Source: Bremerella sp. TYQ1
GTDB lineage: Bacteria; Planctomycetota; Planctomycetia; Pirellulales; Pirellulaceae
Reading direction: 5' to 3'
Assembly: GCF_020150455.1 (NCBI RefSeq)
Contig: NZ_CP083740.1
Coordinates: 4,402,001 to 4,466,000, forward strand
Length of the DNA stretch: 64,000 nt
This document shows positions 50,226 to 59,567 of the stretch, one piece after another. The position numbers were made by a program, and so were the translations under genes. Position 1 is the stretch's first letter. Each line of letters starts with the position of its first letter. The notes beneath the pieces were generated by a model, which saw only the letters and a program-made list of their open reading frames with translations, searched no databases and was not told where the DNA came from.

Positions 50226-52748
50226 TTATCTTCGCGGCTCGGCACCATGCAGCGTGCGGACGAAGAAGTCTTTGGTGCGTCGCATTCCGTATCGTCCGCT
50301 GCCGATGCCATGCCCGGCGCCGGGAACGACGAGCAAGTCGAAATCTTTATCGGCTTTGATCAACGCGTTCACGACTTGCATGGTGCTGGCAGGATCGACG
50401 TTGGTGTCCATCTCGCCAACGATCAGGAAAAGATTGCCACGCAGTTTGTGGGCGTGGGTCACGTTCGAGTTCTGAGCGTACGACTCGTCAACCGGCCAGC
50501 CCATCCATTGTTCGTTCCACCAGATTTTATCCATCCGATTGTCATGGCAACCACAGTCGGCAACGGCGGCGTCGTAAAAGTCGCCATGCTGCAGCAGTGC
50601 CGAAAGGGCATTCTGTCCACCGGCCGAACCACCATAGATACCGACGCGGCTGAGATCCATCGCGGGGAATTTCTCCGCCGCGGCGTTCATCCAAGCAATA
50701 CGATCCGGGAAGCCGCCGTCGGCCAGGTTCTTCCAGCAGACATCATGAAACGCACGACTGCGGTAATTGGTTCCCATGCCATCGATCTGCACAACGATGA
50801 ATCCTAACTCGGCCATCTCGCGCCGAGCGCTGTGCGATTGAAAGCTCTTCGGAACGAACGCTCCGTGCGGGCCGGCATAAATGTATTCGATCACCGGGTA
50901 CTTCTTAGCGGGATCGTAGTTAGTCGGAAAGTAGATCACCCCGTAGATGTCGGTTTCGCCGTCACGTCCTTTGGCAACAAACGGCTCGGTCATCTTCCAG
51001 CCGGTTTCCAGCAGTGAAGTCGCATCGGCACGTTCGAGCTCGCACACCAACGATCCATCTTCGGCGCTTCGCAGCGTGTGGACTTTCGGCAGATCGACTC
51101 GGCTGTAACGATCGATCAGATAGCGACCGTCTGGCGAGTATTCGATCGAATGCGTACCGTCTCCTTCGGTCAGCATGACGAGATCAGAGCCATCGAAGTT
51201 AACGCGGCAATGGTGTAGGAAGTAAGGATCTTGCCCAGCAGCGATGCCTCCGGCCGTGAACCAGATTTGCCGTTTCTCGGGATCGACTTTCTCGACTTCG
51301 CGCACAACCCACTCGCCTTGCGTGATTGGGTTTTTCACGTCGCCTGTCTTTGTGTCGATGAGATACAAGTGATTCCAACCGCTGCGCTCGGACATCCAGA
51401 TAAGCTCGTCGGTGCCTGGCTGCGGCTCGTAATAAACTTTGTTGGTGTAATCAATGAACGTCTCGCTCGTTTCGTCAACGATCGTACGAACCGTACCGTC
51501 ACGCGTGATAGCCAACAGTCGCAGTGCCTGGTGCCCTCGCTGGTTGTACAGAAAACGGAACTCGCTGCTATCGTCTTGCCAGGCTTCTTCGCTGACGGCG
51601 TACGGGTTCTCGAACAAGCTCCGGTCGAGCGTAATCTCTTCCATCGTTTCCAAGTCGAACAGCCGCGGCCAGGTTTGGCGGATCTTGTCGCCAGGCTTGT
51701 CGTAGCGGAAGGTGTGCACTTTGGGCTGCAGTTGATCTTCCGGCGACGACTCGACGAACGTTACCTCGCGCCCCTGCCCTGGCGTTACTTCCATGACGAT
51801 CAAACGCTTGGAATCGGCCGACCAGCGGAAGCGGCCGTCGAGGAACTTCTCGGCGGTGCCGTCGGTCGTTAAACGAATCGTTTCATCCGATCCCTCTTTG
51901 CGGACGACCAGGTTGTGGTTTTCGATCGAAGCGGTCCACTGCTTATCCGGCGAGGTATTTCGCGAACGCGAGGGTTCACGATCGCGCCCACGTCGGCGAC
52001 GGCGGGGCATGTCGCGGGCATTCTTGCCGTCGACTTTCAGCAGGCTAATCGGGTCGGTCGCTTCATAAACGGCAAGCAATTGGCCCCGGCGATTCAGGAC
52101 CATCCAGACATGCCCGGCAAAGGTACGTTGTTGTGCTTCCTGATTGGCTTGGATGTCTTCGTAATGTTTCGGCCGACCGTCGCGATCGATCCAGAACAGG
52201 CGAATCATTTCAGGCAAAACGTTCATCACTTTCAGTTGAACTTCGCCCCCTTTGTCTGCCGACGGATAGGGCTTTCGCTGGCTGGCATCGTTCACCATTT
52301 GATCGGCCGTGGGATCGTCGATCTTCGTCAGTTCAGATTTATGGCGATCGAACTGAAAGAGCTGACCCTGCACTTCGAACGTAATCGCGGCAAGATCTTC
52401 AGCAAAGCGGATTGCTTGAAACGGCAGTTTGCCGGCAGTGAAGTTCTCAGAAAGCTGCTCGCTAAGTTGCCGGGCCAGCTCGGCATGATCGAACGCCACG
52501 TCCCGTTTCCCCTGCACGGCGTCGACAAGCACGAACTCGTGTTGGCCAGGGCCGGTCTTTACGCGGTACCAAAGCTGATCGCCACTGGGCAGCCACTGCG
52601 GCACGACTTCATCGCGAAAGACTTTCCCGGCCGTCATTCGTCCCAGTTGATCCATCCGCTGATAGTCGGCCGCGGTTCCCTGGGCGAAGAGCGAAGAAGC
52701 CGAGACGAACAACAACGTGCAAACCGAAAGAAAGCGAAGCGGCAACAT
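50226..52748 (-). CDS. secreted S9 family peptidase (dipeptidyl peptidase IV type)
   Basis: This is an 840-residue protein from ATG 52748 with a signal peptide (residues 1-23, LPLRFLSVCTLLFVSASSLFAQ). The N-terminal DPPIV beta-propeller spans about residues 60-560 (SPDKQWTASIENHNLVVR, FRWSADSKRLIVME, IEYSPDGRYLIDRYS). The C-terminal alpha/beta-hydrolase domain has the nucleophile in GIYGGSAGGQNAL (GGSAGG instead of the common GWSYGG), the acid in IVGEMDTNVDP, and the His in VPGAGHGIG. S9B peptidases cleave Xaa-Pro or Xaa-Ala dipeptides from N-termini. It is likely periplasmic and part of peptide use. The altered elbow (Ala for Tyr) is worth noting but occurs in bacterial members. Confidence 0.9.
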   Translation of the reverse strand: MLPLRFLSVCTLLFVSASSLFAQGTAADYQRMDQLGRMTAGKVFRDEVVPQWLPSGDQLWYRVKTGPGQHEFVLVDAVQGKRDVAFDHAELARQLSEQLSENFTAGKLPFQAIRFAEDLAAITFEVQGQLFQFDRHKSELTKIDDPTADQMVNDASQRKPYPSADKGGEVQLKVMNVLPEMIRLFWIDRDGRPKHYEDIQANQEAQQRTFAGHVWMVLNRRGQLLAVYEATDPISLLKVDGKNARDMPRRRRRGRDREPSRSRNTSPDKQWTASIENHNLVVRKEGSDETIRLTTDGTAEKFLDGRFRWSADSKRLIVMEVTPGQGREVTFVESSPEDQLQPKVHTFRYDKPGDKIRQTWPRLFDLETMEEITLDRSLFENPYAVSEEAWQDDSSEFRFLYNQRGHQALRLLAITRDGTVRTIVDETSETFIDYTNKVYYEPQPGTDELIWMSERSGWNHLYLIDTKTGDVKNPITQGEWVVREVEKVDPEKRQIWFTAGGIAAGQDPYFLHHCRVNFDGSDLVMLTEGDGTHSIEYSPDGRYLIDRYSRVDLPKVHTLRSAEDGSLVCELERADATSLLETGWKMTEPFVAKGRDGETDIYGVIYFPTNYDPAKKYPVIEYIYAGPHGAFVPKSFQSHSARREMAELGFIVVQIDGMGTNYRSRAFHDVCWKNLADGGFPDRIAWMNAAAEKFPAMDLSRVGIYGGSAGGQNALSALLQHGDFYDAAVADCGCHDNRMDKIWWNEQWMGWPVDESYAQNSNVTHAHKLRGNLFLIVGEMDTNVDPASTMQVVNALIKADKDFDLLVVPGAGHGIGSGRYGMRRTKDFFVRTLHGAEPRR

Positions 52749-52952
52749 AAGCAAGTTCTGGCTAGAAAGTTCAGGTGGGGGCTTTCGGGGGTAAGTCCAT
52801 GATAGATCCAATCCGAACCACGGCAACAGGAATCTTGAGCATCGGGATGGCCTGATTTACGTTCCAGCAAATTTTCGAGTTCGCGCTGGAATTTGCGCAC
52901 AGAGTCAGCCATGCTGGGGGCACTTTCCTGGAACTATGGGGGCGAACAAACC

Positions 52953-53675
52953 ATGCATGACGAAACGAACGCGGATCAAACGAAGCTGACGCTGGTTGAT
53001 TTAATTGTCTGGATCATTTGCTGCACTCTGCTGTGCTGCATCGGCTTTGTAAGTTTTCAGTCGAATCTGTCGGTGAATATCCGATTCGTTCAGGTCTTCT
53101 TTTTCGTACCGATTTTGTTGATCTATCCCGTCGGCATGACCGCCGCGATTCACTTCGGGCTGCGTTGGCTGAAGCAGGAGCCGATCGACTTTCAGCCAGG
53201 GCATTGGCTGTTGTGTTTGATCGCGGTGATGGGTGTTTCGTATCTCGTGTCGCAGCCCATCATGATGGTCATCGACGCGATGGACTCGGCGATGATCGCC
53301 TCGCGGTCGCTCGGATCGTGGTATTACGGGTTGTCACAGTTTGTCTTCGTCGGCGTGTTTGTGGCGGTTGGTTTTCTTTTGCCGGTCGTCAATTATTGGC
53401 GTCTGGCGTTGTTGCCGCGCTCGCTGATGAGCATGATGCTTGGTCTGATGTGGCTGATCGCTCCTGTCTTAGGCGGCCTTCGAGTGCTCAACGTTGTTCA
53501 GCCGTTGCTGTTGATCAGCGAGATGACGCTGCTGGTTGTGTTGACGGTGGTCGATGGCATTTCCAGCGACAAGCCTCGCGACTGGCTGCACTGGGTCGGC
53601 GTGATCGCAACGTTTTGTCTGGTGCCCCCGACGCTGTTTTTGCTGCTGGCGAGATTTTTTGGGTTTCAAGGATGA
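52953..53675 (+). CDS. QPGHW-family membrane protein, copy 1
   Basis: This is a 240-residue protein from ATG 52953 (MHDETNADQTKLTLVDLIVWIICC); an upstream ATG at 52893 is possible. It has six to seven predicted transmembrane helices. The family marks are LTLVDLIVW.[IV].CC at the first helix, EPIDFQPGHWLLCLIAVMG near residue 85-100 after a cytoplasmic or periplasmic turn, and KPRDWLHWVGVIATF near the C-terminus. It is the first of four consecutive paralogues with 1-6-base spacing, so they form an operon. There is no known function. The shared QPGHW and LHWxG blocks contain conserved His and Trp residues. Confidence 0.7.
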   Translation: MHDETNADQTKLTLVDLIVWIICCTLLCCIGFVSFQSNLSVNIRFVQVFFFVPILLIYPVGMTAAIHFGLRWLKQEPIDFQPGHWLLCLIAVMGVSYLVSQPIMMVIDAMDSAMIASRSLGSWYYGLSQFVFVGVFVAVGFLLPVVNYWRLALLPRSLMSMMLGLMWLIAPVLGGLRVLNVVQPLLLISEMTLLVVLTVVDGISSDKPRDWLHWVGVIATFCLVPPTLFLLLARFFGFQG

Positions 53676-53681
53676 GATGTC

Positions 53682-54413
53682 ATGGAAGAGAATGTCGAGA
53701 TGTCCCAAACTAAGCTGAGTCTTTTCGATCTCATCGTCTGGGTTACGTGCTGTGGTTTGTTTTGTGGCTTGCGATTCTGGAGAGACGATCCGGGGCTTCC
53801 GGAACGTGTGCGAACGGCCCAACTGATTTTTTTCGTTTCGCATCTGCTGGTATACCCGATCGGAATGACCGCTTTCGTTCACTTCGCGCGACGTTGGTTC
53901 ACGCGACAGCCAATCGACTTTCAGCCGGGGCATTGGCTGTTATGTTTAATCGGAACGATGGGGTTCTATTATCTACTTTCCAGTCCCACGATCATGATCG
54001 TCAGCTGGTTGGAAGAGGCCAACGGCGTCGATACGTTTCCATATCGTAATTGGATGCTGGGCTTGTCCCAGTTTCTCTATATCGGGGTCTATCTGGCGGC
54101 AGGCTTTCTCATGCCGGTAGCTGCGATTTGGCGATTGGCACTGATTCCGAAATCGCTTGTCTGCCTGATCGTCGGTATCACGATTATTGGAATTGCGTTG
54201 GGGATGAACTTCCATAAGTACGGAGTCTTCACGTGGATGCAGCCACTGCTGCTGGGAAGCGAAATGATTCTGATTACCCTGCTTGCCATTATTGATACGG
54301 TGAAGTGCCCACGGCCTCGCGATGGACTGCACTGGTTGGGCGTCTCGATGGCAATCTTCGTGTCGGCCCCGCATCTTGTCGTTTGGATTGGTCAAGAGAT
54401 TGGGGTGTTGTGA
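53682..54413 (+). CDS. QPGHW-family membrane protein, copy 2
   Basis: This is a 243-residue protein. It starts six bases after copy 1 (AAGGATG ribosome-binding site) and ends in a TGA that overlaps the next ATG by one base. It opens MSQTKLSLFDLIVWVTCC after six residues, has QPIDFQPGHWLLCLIGTMG near residue 75-90 and RPRDGLHWLGVSMAIF near the end, and about six hydrophobic segments. It is the closest relative of copy 1. The function is unknown. Confidence 0.7.
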   Translation: MEENVEMSQTKLSLFDLIVWVTCCGLFCGLRFWRDDPGLPERVRTAQLIFFVSHLLVYPIGMTAFVHFARRWFTRQPIDFQPGHWLLCLIGTMGFYYLLSSPTIMIVSWLEEANGVDTFPYRNWMLGLSQFLYIGVYLAAGFLMPVAAIWRLALIPKSLVCLIVGITIIGIALGMNFHKYGVFTWMQPLLLGSEMILITLLAIIDTVKCPRPRDGLHWLGVSMAIFVSAPHLVVWIGQEIGVL

Positions 54414-55162
54414 TGGCGTCGGCCGAAGAATCATCCGAGCAGGATGTCGGTGTTGCCGAGAACGCCCACGCGCGGGTTTCGTTGATGGACATCATGGTAG
54501 GTGTCGCGTTTGCGGCGATGTGGTGCGGTGTCTTGAACCCTTCGTTGGAAGGCTTCAATTTCGGACAGCAGCTTGCCGCTGGGATGGCGTTTCTTATTCA
54601 ATTGTTGATTGTTTTCTCAGGGACAACGGGACTGTTTCTATTTGCTCGTCGCTGGGTGAGAATGCGACCAATCGACTTTCAGCCGGGGCATTGGTGGCTC
54701 TGTCTGCTGGGATGTTTTGCTTGTTTCCTTCTGCTGACACATGGGACGGAACGGACCGCCAAAGAGTTTATCGATTGGCAGCGGGATCGACAGCTCGCAT
54801 TTGGAATTGCCGTTCTCATCGGAAACATTGTCTTGTGGTGGGGCGTGGGGCTTCTGCTTCCGGTACGAAAAGTATGGTGGCTCACGTTGATTCCGCAGAC
54901 GATTCTGGGCTTGGCCACGATCGGTCTGTTCGGGGCTGTGTTGGCTGGCTATCAGGCACATGGATCGTATTACTTCGAGCTGTTTAAACCTTGGATGTTA
55001 ATGTTCGATATGTTGGTTCTGGTGGTGATCGGTGTGTGGGATCGATGGACAACCAACGATCGCCGCGATTGGTTGCACTGGTGGGGCGTTATTACCGCGA
55101 TGCTGCTCAGCGGTGGCGATCTTCTGCTTCGTACTATTTATGGGTTAGGTTGGGTCCGTTGA
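54413..55162 (+). CDS. QPGHW-family membrane protein, copy 3
   Basis: This is a 249-residue protein. The ATG at 54413 overlaps the preceding stop (TGATG); the frame is open upstream to 54305 but that part shadows copy 2. An acidic N-terminus (ASAEESSEQDVGVAENAHARV) precedes LMDIMVGVAFAAMWCG, then RPIDFQPGHWWLCLLGCF, six helices in total, and DRRDWLHWWGVITAM at the C-terminus. It is more divergent than copies 1 and 2. The next gene again overlaps its stop by one base. Confidence 0.7.
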   Translation: MASAEESSEQDVGVAENAHARVSLMDIMVGVAFAAMWCGVLNPSLEGFNFGQQLAAGMAFLIQLLIVFSGTTGLFLFARRWVRMRPIDFQPGHWWLCLLGCFACFLLLTHGTERTAKEFIDWQRDRQLAFGIAVLIGNIVLWWGVGLLLPVRKVWWLTLIPQTILGLATIGLFGAVLAGYQAHGSYYFELFKPWMLMFDMLVLVVIGVWDRWTTNDRRDWLHWWGVITAMLLSGGDLLLRTIYGLGWVR

Positions 55163-55914
55163 TGGATGAACAGCACACCGAAGACGCTTCGGTCAGGTCA
55201 CCGGTGATTCAACTGATGGACCTTTTCGTGTGGACGGCGATTTGTGGCGTGATGGTGGCGCTGTGCAAAGCGTATTACGACGTCACGCCGATCAAAGTTG
55301 CCTGGGCGGAAGTGTGGCTTGTGCTGCTGGGTGGCGGTAGCGCTACGGTGCTGACAGGAACGCTTCTACTGATTCGGCACGCGCTGCGTTTCGGAAGATT
55401 TTCGCTGCAGCCAGGCCATTGGCTGATGTGCGTGTGGAGCTTTTGGGCCCTGGGATATATCGCGACGATGGTCAATTTTCTGATCTTCTGGTCGAAGCTG
55501 CCGCCGGGAAGCGACCCTGGCGAGATGGTTAATCATTTGGAGTATCGATCTGAGGGATACTTCTTTGCCGAGATGTGGATAGATGGCGTGGTGTTGCTAC
55601 TGATGACCGCAGCGGCTTGCTTTCTGCGCGTGAGGCCGATCTGGTATCTCGTCCTTATACCGGAGTTTTTCCAGGCGATGAAAAGTTTGTCTCGTAAAGT
55701 CGCCAATGTGACCGAGTTGGAATCGCTCAGTCTATCGGATTGGATCGCATTCAATGGTTTTGCGTCGATGGTCTTCGCATTGATTATGGGCCTGGCGATT
55801 TACGATGGGCTCAGCGCGAAAGAGAAGCGAGATCAGCTGCACTGGATCGGTGTCGTTAGTGTCGCCGCGATTATTTTTCCGCGGGCTTTTCATGCGTTGC
55901 TGCGACTTCTGTAG
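55162..55914 (+). CDS. QPGHW-family membrane protein, copy 4
   Basis: This is a 250-residue protein. The ATG at 55162 overlaps the stop of copy 3 by one base. It is the most divergent copy: LMDLFVWTAICG near the N-terminus, FSLQPGHWLMCVWSFW near residue 78-93, and KRDQLHWIGVVSVAAI near the end. About six hydrophobic segments. The last 44 bases overlap the convergent NPYxSP gene. The four-gene array points to repeated duplication in place rather than to dispersed copies. Confidence 0.7.
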   Translation: MDEQHTEDASVRSPVIQLMDLFVWTAICGVMVALCKAYYDVTPIKVAWAEVWLVLLGGGSATVLTGTLLLIRHALRFGRFSLQPGHWLMCVWSFWALGYIATMVNFLIFWSKLPPGSDPGEMVNHLEYRSEGYFFAEMWIDGVVLLLMTAAACFLRVRPIWYLVLIPEFFQAMKSLSRKVANVTELESLSLSDWIAFNGFASMVFALIMGLAIYDGLSAKEKRDQLHWIGVVSVAAIIFPRAFHALLRLL

Positions 55915-56776
55915 AGGCATTTGCCGGAGGAACGCTTACCAGGGCCAGGCCCCAACTGCGAAGCATCTGCTGGCTGGCGTGCAGTGTCAGTGCGGCGATC
56001 GATACGGCGAGGAACAGGACGATTCCCGTAAACAGGGCTTGATCGGTGGAAAGCCCTGAGAGGACTGATAAGACAGTAACGACCAAGGGTGCCAGCAGGA
56101 AGATACCGAAACCGACGATAACCCAACGCCGGCCGAGTCCATGTTTGCGGACCAATAGCAACACCCCGGCAGCGGCGATCAAAGCACCCAGCGTCAGGGA
56201 GGCGAGCCCATGGTCCTCCATCGACATCGTGCTGGTTCCCAGGGTGTTTCCATAGCGAAGCGATCGCAAGACGTCGACGAGAACCACAAATACAACCGAA
56301 GCAAACCCAAGTTTCACAAGAAGCCCGAGCAAAGCCCGTCCTACGTTCTTGCCTCGGAACAAGGAAAGGAAAAAGTCGAACGCCGCGGTGACTGCGATGC
56401 CCCCGGCGAACCCATTGGAGATGTCATCGACCATAAACAAACCGAAAAGATGTGCTTGAAGATAGATGCCAGAGAACAATAACACTCCCAAACACATGCG
56501 TACGAGAATCGGCCCGTACCCTGCCGCGACCCAAAAGCCGAGGATCAAACCTTGTAGGACAAGCATGGTCCGAAACAGGATATACGGAATCTCGCCAAGG
56601 CCCATTAAGATTCCTAAGCGCAGCCCGGCAATGATCGCAATCGAAGTAAGTACCATCCCAATAACCCACACCGTACTCAGCAAACTCAACGGCGAAGTAG
56701 GACTCGGCCGCGCCGCAGGCATGGCATTAGCGGGATCTTCTTTAGTGGCGGAAGGCGACGCGTAAGGGTTGGTCAT
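55871..56776 (-). CDS. NPYxSP-family membrane protein, distant member
   Basis: This is a 301-residue protein from ATG 56776 (MTNPYASPSATKEDPANAM); a TTG one codon earlier is not needed. After a Pro/Ala-rich linker come about eight transmembrane segments (VWVIGMVLTSIAIIAGLRLGIL to VLFLAVSIAALTLHASQQ). The C-terminal QMLRSWGLALVSVPP matches VLRCWG.SLVEIP of the pair at 46.5-48.3 kb in position and pattern, so I place it in the same loose family. There is no functional motif. Its 3' end overlaps the convergent QPGHW copy 4 by 44 bases. Confidence 0.68.
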   Translation of the reverse strand: MTNPYASPSATKEDPANAMPAARPSPTSPLSLLSTVWVIGMVLTSIAIIAGLRLGILMGLGEIPYILFRTMLVLQGLILGFWVAAGYGPILVRMCLGVLLFSGIYLQAHLFGLFMVDDISNGFAGGIAVTAAFDFFLSLFRGKNVGRALLGLLVKLGFASVVFVVLVDVLRSLRYGNTLGTSTMSMEDHGLASLTLGALIAAAGVLLLVRKHGLGRRWVIVGFGIFLLAPLVVTVLSVLSGLSTDQALFTGIVLFLAVSIAALTLHASQQMLRSWGLALVSVPPANASTEVAATHEKPAEK

Positions 56777-56810
56777 CAATGGGGAGACGCTTGATTGAAA
56801 GTTCAGGAAT

Positions 56811-56934
56811 GTAGGGCCCGCGTGTCGCGGGTCGGATAGAGGGAACTCGCTTCCTACTTCGTCAGGTGCTACTGCTACACGATGATGGAATTGCCTGGGT
56901 TCTGGTGCAATGCCCCGCGATACGCGGGCCCTAC
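56811..56934. repeat. MITE-like element with 21-base terminal inverted repeats
   Basis: The left end at 56811-56831 begins GTAGGGCCCGCGTGTCGC; the right end at 56914-56934 is its reverse complement except for one base. The ends enclose about 80 bases without a coding frame. GC-rich inverted repeats of this TAGGGCCCGCG type are scattered in planctomycete genomes to my knowledge. The right arm provides the TAG stop codon of the thioredoxin-domain gene. Confidence 0.6.
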
Positions 56935-58814
56935 TGTTCGACTAGTTCCGCGGCCATGCGGGCGGTGCTGTTGGGGTGGTCGTTGAGCAATTGGGCGCTA
57001 GACTCGATCGTTTGCTGGGCCCATTGGTTGTACTGCTCGGCCTGATCGGGGACTTGCTGGGCCAGTTTTTTTAAGTTGCTCACCGCGATCGCGTTTCCGC
57101 TGGGTAACGCTCCGTCGGTGAACAGTTTGCCGCGGACAATCAAGTTCGAGTGATCGTCCGGCGTGAAGAAGTACCCGCCGGCTGCTTCGTCCCAAAAGTG
57201 CTTTTGCTGGGTTGCTTGAAGTTTGACAGCTTCTGCAAGCCAGCGTTCTTCGCCGGTGGCCTCGTGCAGCGCCAGTAATCCGTCGATCAGCATTGCATAG
57301 TCGTCCAGATAGGCACTCGGTTGGTCCTGCTTGGTTTCCGGCGTGCGGCGAAGTCGTCCGTGGTTGCTTTCGGCCGTTTTCAGCAAGTGGTCGGCGGCGT
57401 TGGCTGCCGCTTCGATGTATCGCGGCTCGTTTAAGATTCGACCGGCATCGGCGAGACCGCGAATCATGAGCCCGTTCCAACTGGTGATGACCTTCTTGTC
57501 GAGAAACGGCTTGGTCCGTTGATTGCGGATGGCCAGCAGCGACGTCTTCAGCTCGGCCAGCTTGTCCGCTTCCGGGGCACCATGGAACTGTGGGACATAG
57601 TATGCCTCTTCGAAGTTGGGTTGGCCGGTCATGCCGAATGCTTGTTCCGCAAGACGCAGCTGATCGGCCGACAGTTTCTCTTGCAGTTCCTCTGGCGAGA
57701 AGCGGTAGTAGGCCCCTTCTTCCCCGTCCGAGTCGGCATCCATCGCGCTATAGAACTGCCCTTCTGGTCCGGTCATTTCCGCAAGGATGAAATCGGCGAT
57801 GCCACGGGCGACGTCCGCAAACTGCGGTTGATCGAGCGACTTCGACGCGGCGGCATAGATCGGCAGCAATTGGGCGTTGTCGTACAGCATCTTCTCGAAG
57901 TGAGGAATCTTCCAATGCCGATCGGTACTATAGCGGTGAAAGCCGCCGCCGACTTGATCGTAGATGCCACCGTGAGCCATCTTCTCGAGCGTCAGTTGAA
58001 GCATGTTGCCGGCGGTCGCGTGTCCGGCGTCGCTACGTTTCAACAGATAGACGAGGTAAGAGGGCTGTGGAAACTTCGGAAGATGATCGTTCCCTTCTTC
58101 AAATTCGAACCCACCGAAACGTGGATCGAACTCTTGCTCGAGTGTCCGATCGAACGTGCGAAAGATACTGTCTGCGTCGGCCAATTCAGGCGGAAGCAGA
58201 GGACGACCGAGGACTTGTTTCAAAGCTCTGGTGACGTTGTCGCCCACTTCGGTTAGCTGCTGAGGTTGTTCGTTCCAAACGAGCGCGACCCGTTTGGCGA
58301 GCGTCATGAAGCCTGGTTGCACGCCGACGGCCTGGCCATCGGCAAGCGGCACTTCACGATCTTCGGCCGGCAGATACGTGGTTCCGATAAACGGTTTGCC
58401 GTCCGGCGTCAGGAAGACATTCAACGGCCAACCGCCGTTGTTGGCCATGATCTGGGTGGCGAGCATGTAAACGGCATCGATGTCAGGCCGTTCTTCGCGG
58501 TCGACTTTGATGCAGACGAAATGCTTGTTCAGATAGGCGGCAATCTCGGGATCGGAAAAGCTTTCCTTCTCCATCACGTGGCACCAATGGCAGCTGGCAT
58601 AGCCGATGGAAAGAAAGATCGGCTTGTTCTCTTCTTTCGCTTTGTTGAGTGCTTCATCTCCCCAGGGAAACCAATCGACAGGGTTCTCAGCATGCATCTG
58701 CAGGTACGCGGAAGGCTCGAGGTGCAGGCGATTCTTCTTCGTGCCCTCTTCCGCCGAAGCGAAATGCGCCGCGATTATCACTAAGATTGGCGCCGACAAA
58801 GCGAAGTATTTCAT
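56931..58814 (-). CDS. thioredoxin-domain protein of the YyaL/DUF255 (SSP411) family, secreted
   Basis: This is a 627-residue protein with a signal peptide (residues 1-21, [20 protein letters not shown]). The DUF255 thioredoxin-like domain at about 28-190 opens [25 protein letters not shown] and has [18 protein letters not shown], the family's active-site-like CxxC, then [15 protein letters not shown]. The rest is an (alpha/alpha)6 barrel of the six-hairpin type ([32 protein letters not shown], and [18 protein letters not shown]). The family's role is uncertain; a sugar-epimerase-like or redox function has been discussed. Most members are cytoplasmic, so the signal peptide is notable. The last codons and TAG stop lie in the MITE-like repeat. 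Confidence 0.9.
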   Translation of the reverse strand: MKYFALSAPILVIIAAHFASAEEGTKKNRLHLEPSAYLQMHAENPVDWFPWGDEALNKAKEENKPIFLSIGYASCHWCHVMEKESFSDPEIAAYLNKHFVCIKVDREERPDIDAVYMLATQIMANNGGWPLNVFLTPDGKPFIGTTYLPAEDREVPLADGQAVGVQPGFMTLAKRVALVWNEQPQQLTEVGDNVTRALKQVLGRPLLPPELADADSIFRTFDRTLEQEFDPRFGGFEFEEGNDHLPKFPQPSYLVYLLKRSDAGHATAGNMLQLTLEKMAHGGIYDQVGGGFHRYSTDRHWKIPHFEKMLYDNAQLLPIYAAASKSLDQPQFADVARGIADFILAEMTGPEGQFYSAMDADSDGEEGAYYRFSPEELQEKLSADQLRLAEQAFGMTGQPNFEEAYYVPQFHGAPEADKLAELKTSLLAIRNQRTKPFLDKKVITSWNGLMIRGLADAGRILNEPRYIEAAANAADHLLKTAESNHGRLRRTPETKQDQPSAYLDDYAMLIDGLLALHEATGEERWLAEAVKLQATQQKHFWDEAAGGYFFTPDDHSNLIVRGKLFTDGALPSGNAIAVSNLKKLAQQVPDQAEQYNQWAQQTIESSAQLLNDHPNSTARMAAELVEQ

Positions 58815-58891
58815 GAGATTGGCCTTAAGGTGGGATGCCGATGGGAAGCGATTCCCCTGAGGATAGGCGATGGAAGGAGAGAAAGCGAGCG

Positions 58892-59113
58892 ATGACTGAC
58901 GTGAAATGTCCTGACTGCGATGTCACCATGGAGCGAGGGTTTGTGCCGGACCAAGGCTACGGCCACGTTACGCAATCGAAATGGTTGTCTGGCCTGGCCA
59001 CGTTCAAACGACTGGTTTGGATTTACTTCACCGAACCGAAGGAACTGCTGTTGGTCACTTCGTTTCGCTGTCCACAATGTGGACTGCTGCGTGAATATGC
59101 TCAGCCCAAATAG
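58892..59113 (+). CDS. zinc-ribbon small protein, copy 1
   Basis: This is a 73-residue protein from ATG 58892 (GGAGAG ribosome-binding region). It has two CPxC knuckles: [16 protein letters not shown] at the start and [16 protein letters not shown] at the end, forming one zinc-ribbon around a 35-residue hydrophobic insert ([17 protein letters not shown]). It is paired with a tandem copy 107 bases downstream. Zinc ribbons of this short kind (CPxCG..ME.G) are widespread and of unknown function. Confidence 0.7.
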   Translation: MTDVKCPDCDVTMERGFVPDQGYGHVTQSKWLSGLATFKRLVWIYFTEPKELLLVTSFRCPQCGLLREYAQPK

Positions 59114-59219
59114 AATCCTTGATCGGCGTCCGAATAGACTCGGGAAAGATGGCCCGATATTGTGTGAGTTCGGAACGAGAGTTTTTAGATCTCCGATGAA
59201 AGTCAAAAAAGAGCGAACG

Positions 59220-59447
59220 ATGACAGAATACAAGTGTCCTGATTGTGAGGTGCTGATGGAGCAAGGCTTCATTCCCGATCGCGTAAATACCGGATACGAC
59301 ATGACGTATTGGATGAACGGTCAGTTTACGTCGATGACGGCCATGGGTTTCGCCCGCGGTACCGGCGGTGTTTCGATGTTGGTGGCGACGTTTCGTTGCC
59401 CGGAATGCGGACTGCTACGCGAGTACGCTCTACCTGAGAATCGGTAG
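59220..59447 (+). CDS. zinc-ribbon small protein, copy 2
   Basis: This is a 75-residue paralogue of the previous gene. It shares MT[DE].KCPDC[DE]V.ME.GF[IV]PD and FRCP[QE]CGLLREYA with copy 1, while the middle (NTGYDMTYWMNGQFTSMTAMG) has diverged. ATG 59220 follows AGAGCGAACG; an ATG at 59196 is possible. It is a tandem duplication whose metal-binding ends are conserved and whose middle part is not, which suggests different partners. The function is unknown. Confidence 0.68.
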   Translation: MTEYKCPDCEVLMEQGFIPDRVNTGYDMTYWMNGQFTSMTAMGFARGTGGVSMLVATFRCPECGLLREYALPENR

Positions 59448-59567
59448 AAATATCGGACGTGTCGAAATAGAAATGCGGTGAAACTCGCGTTGTCTCCATC
59501 AGGCAATTCAGGGTAGGTTGATCGTCGCTGCGACTGCCAAATGGAATGCCTTCACAGGAGTACGGAT

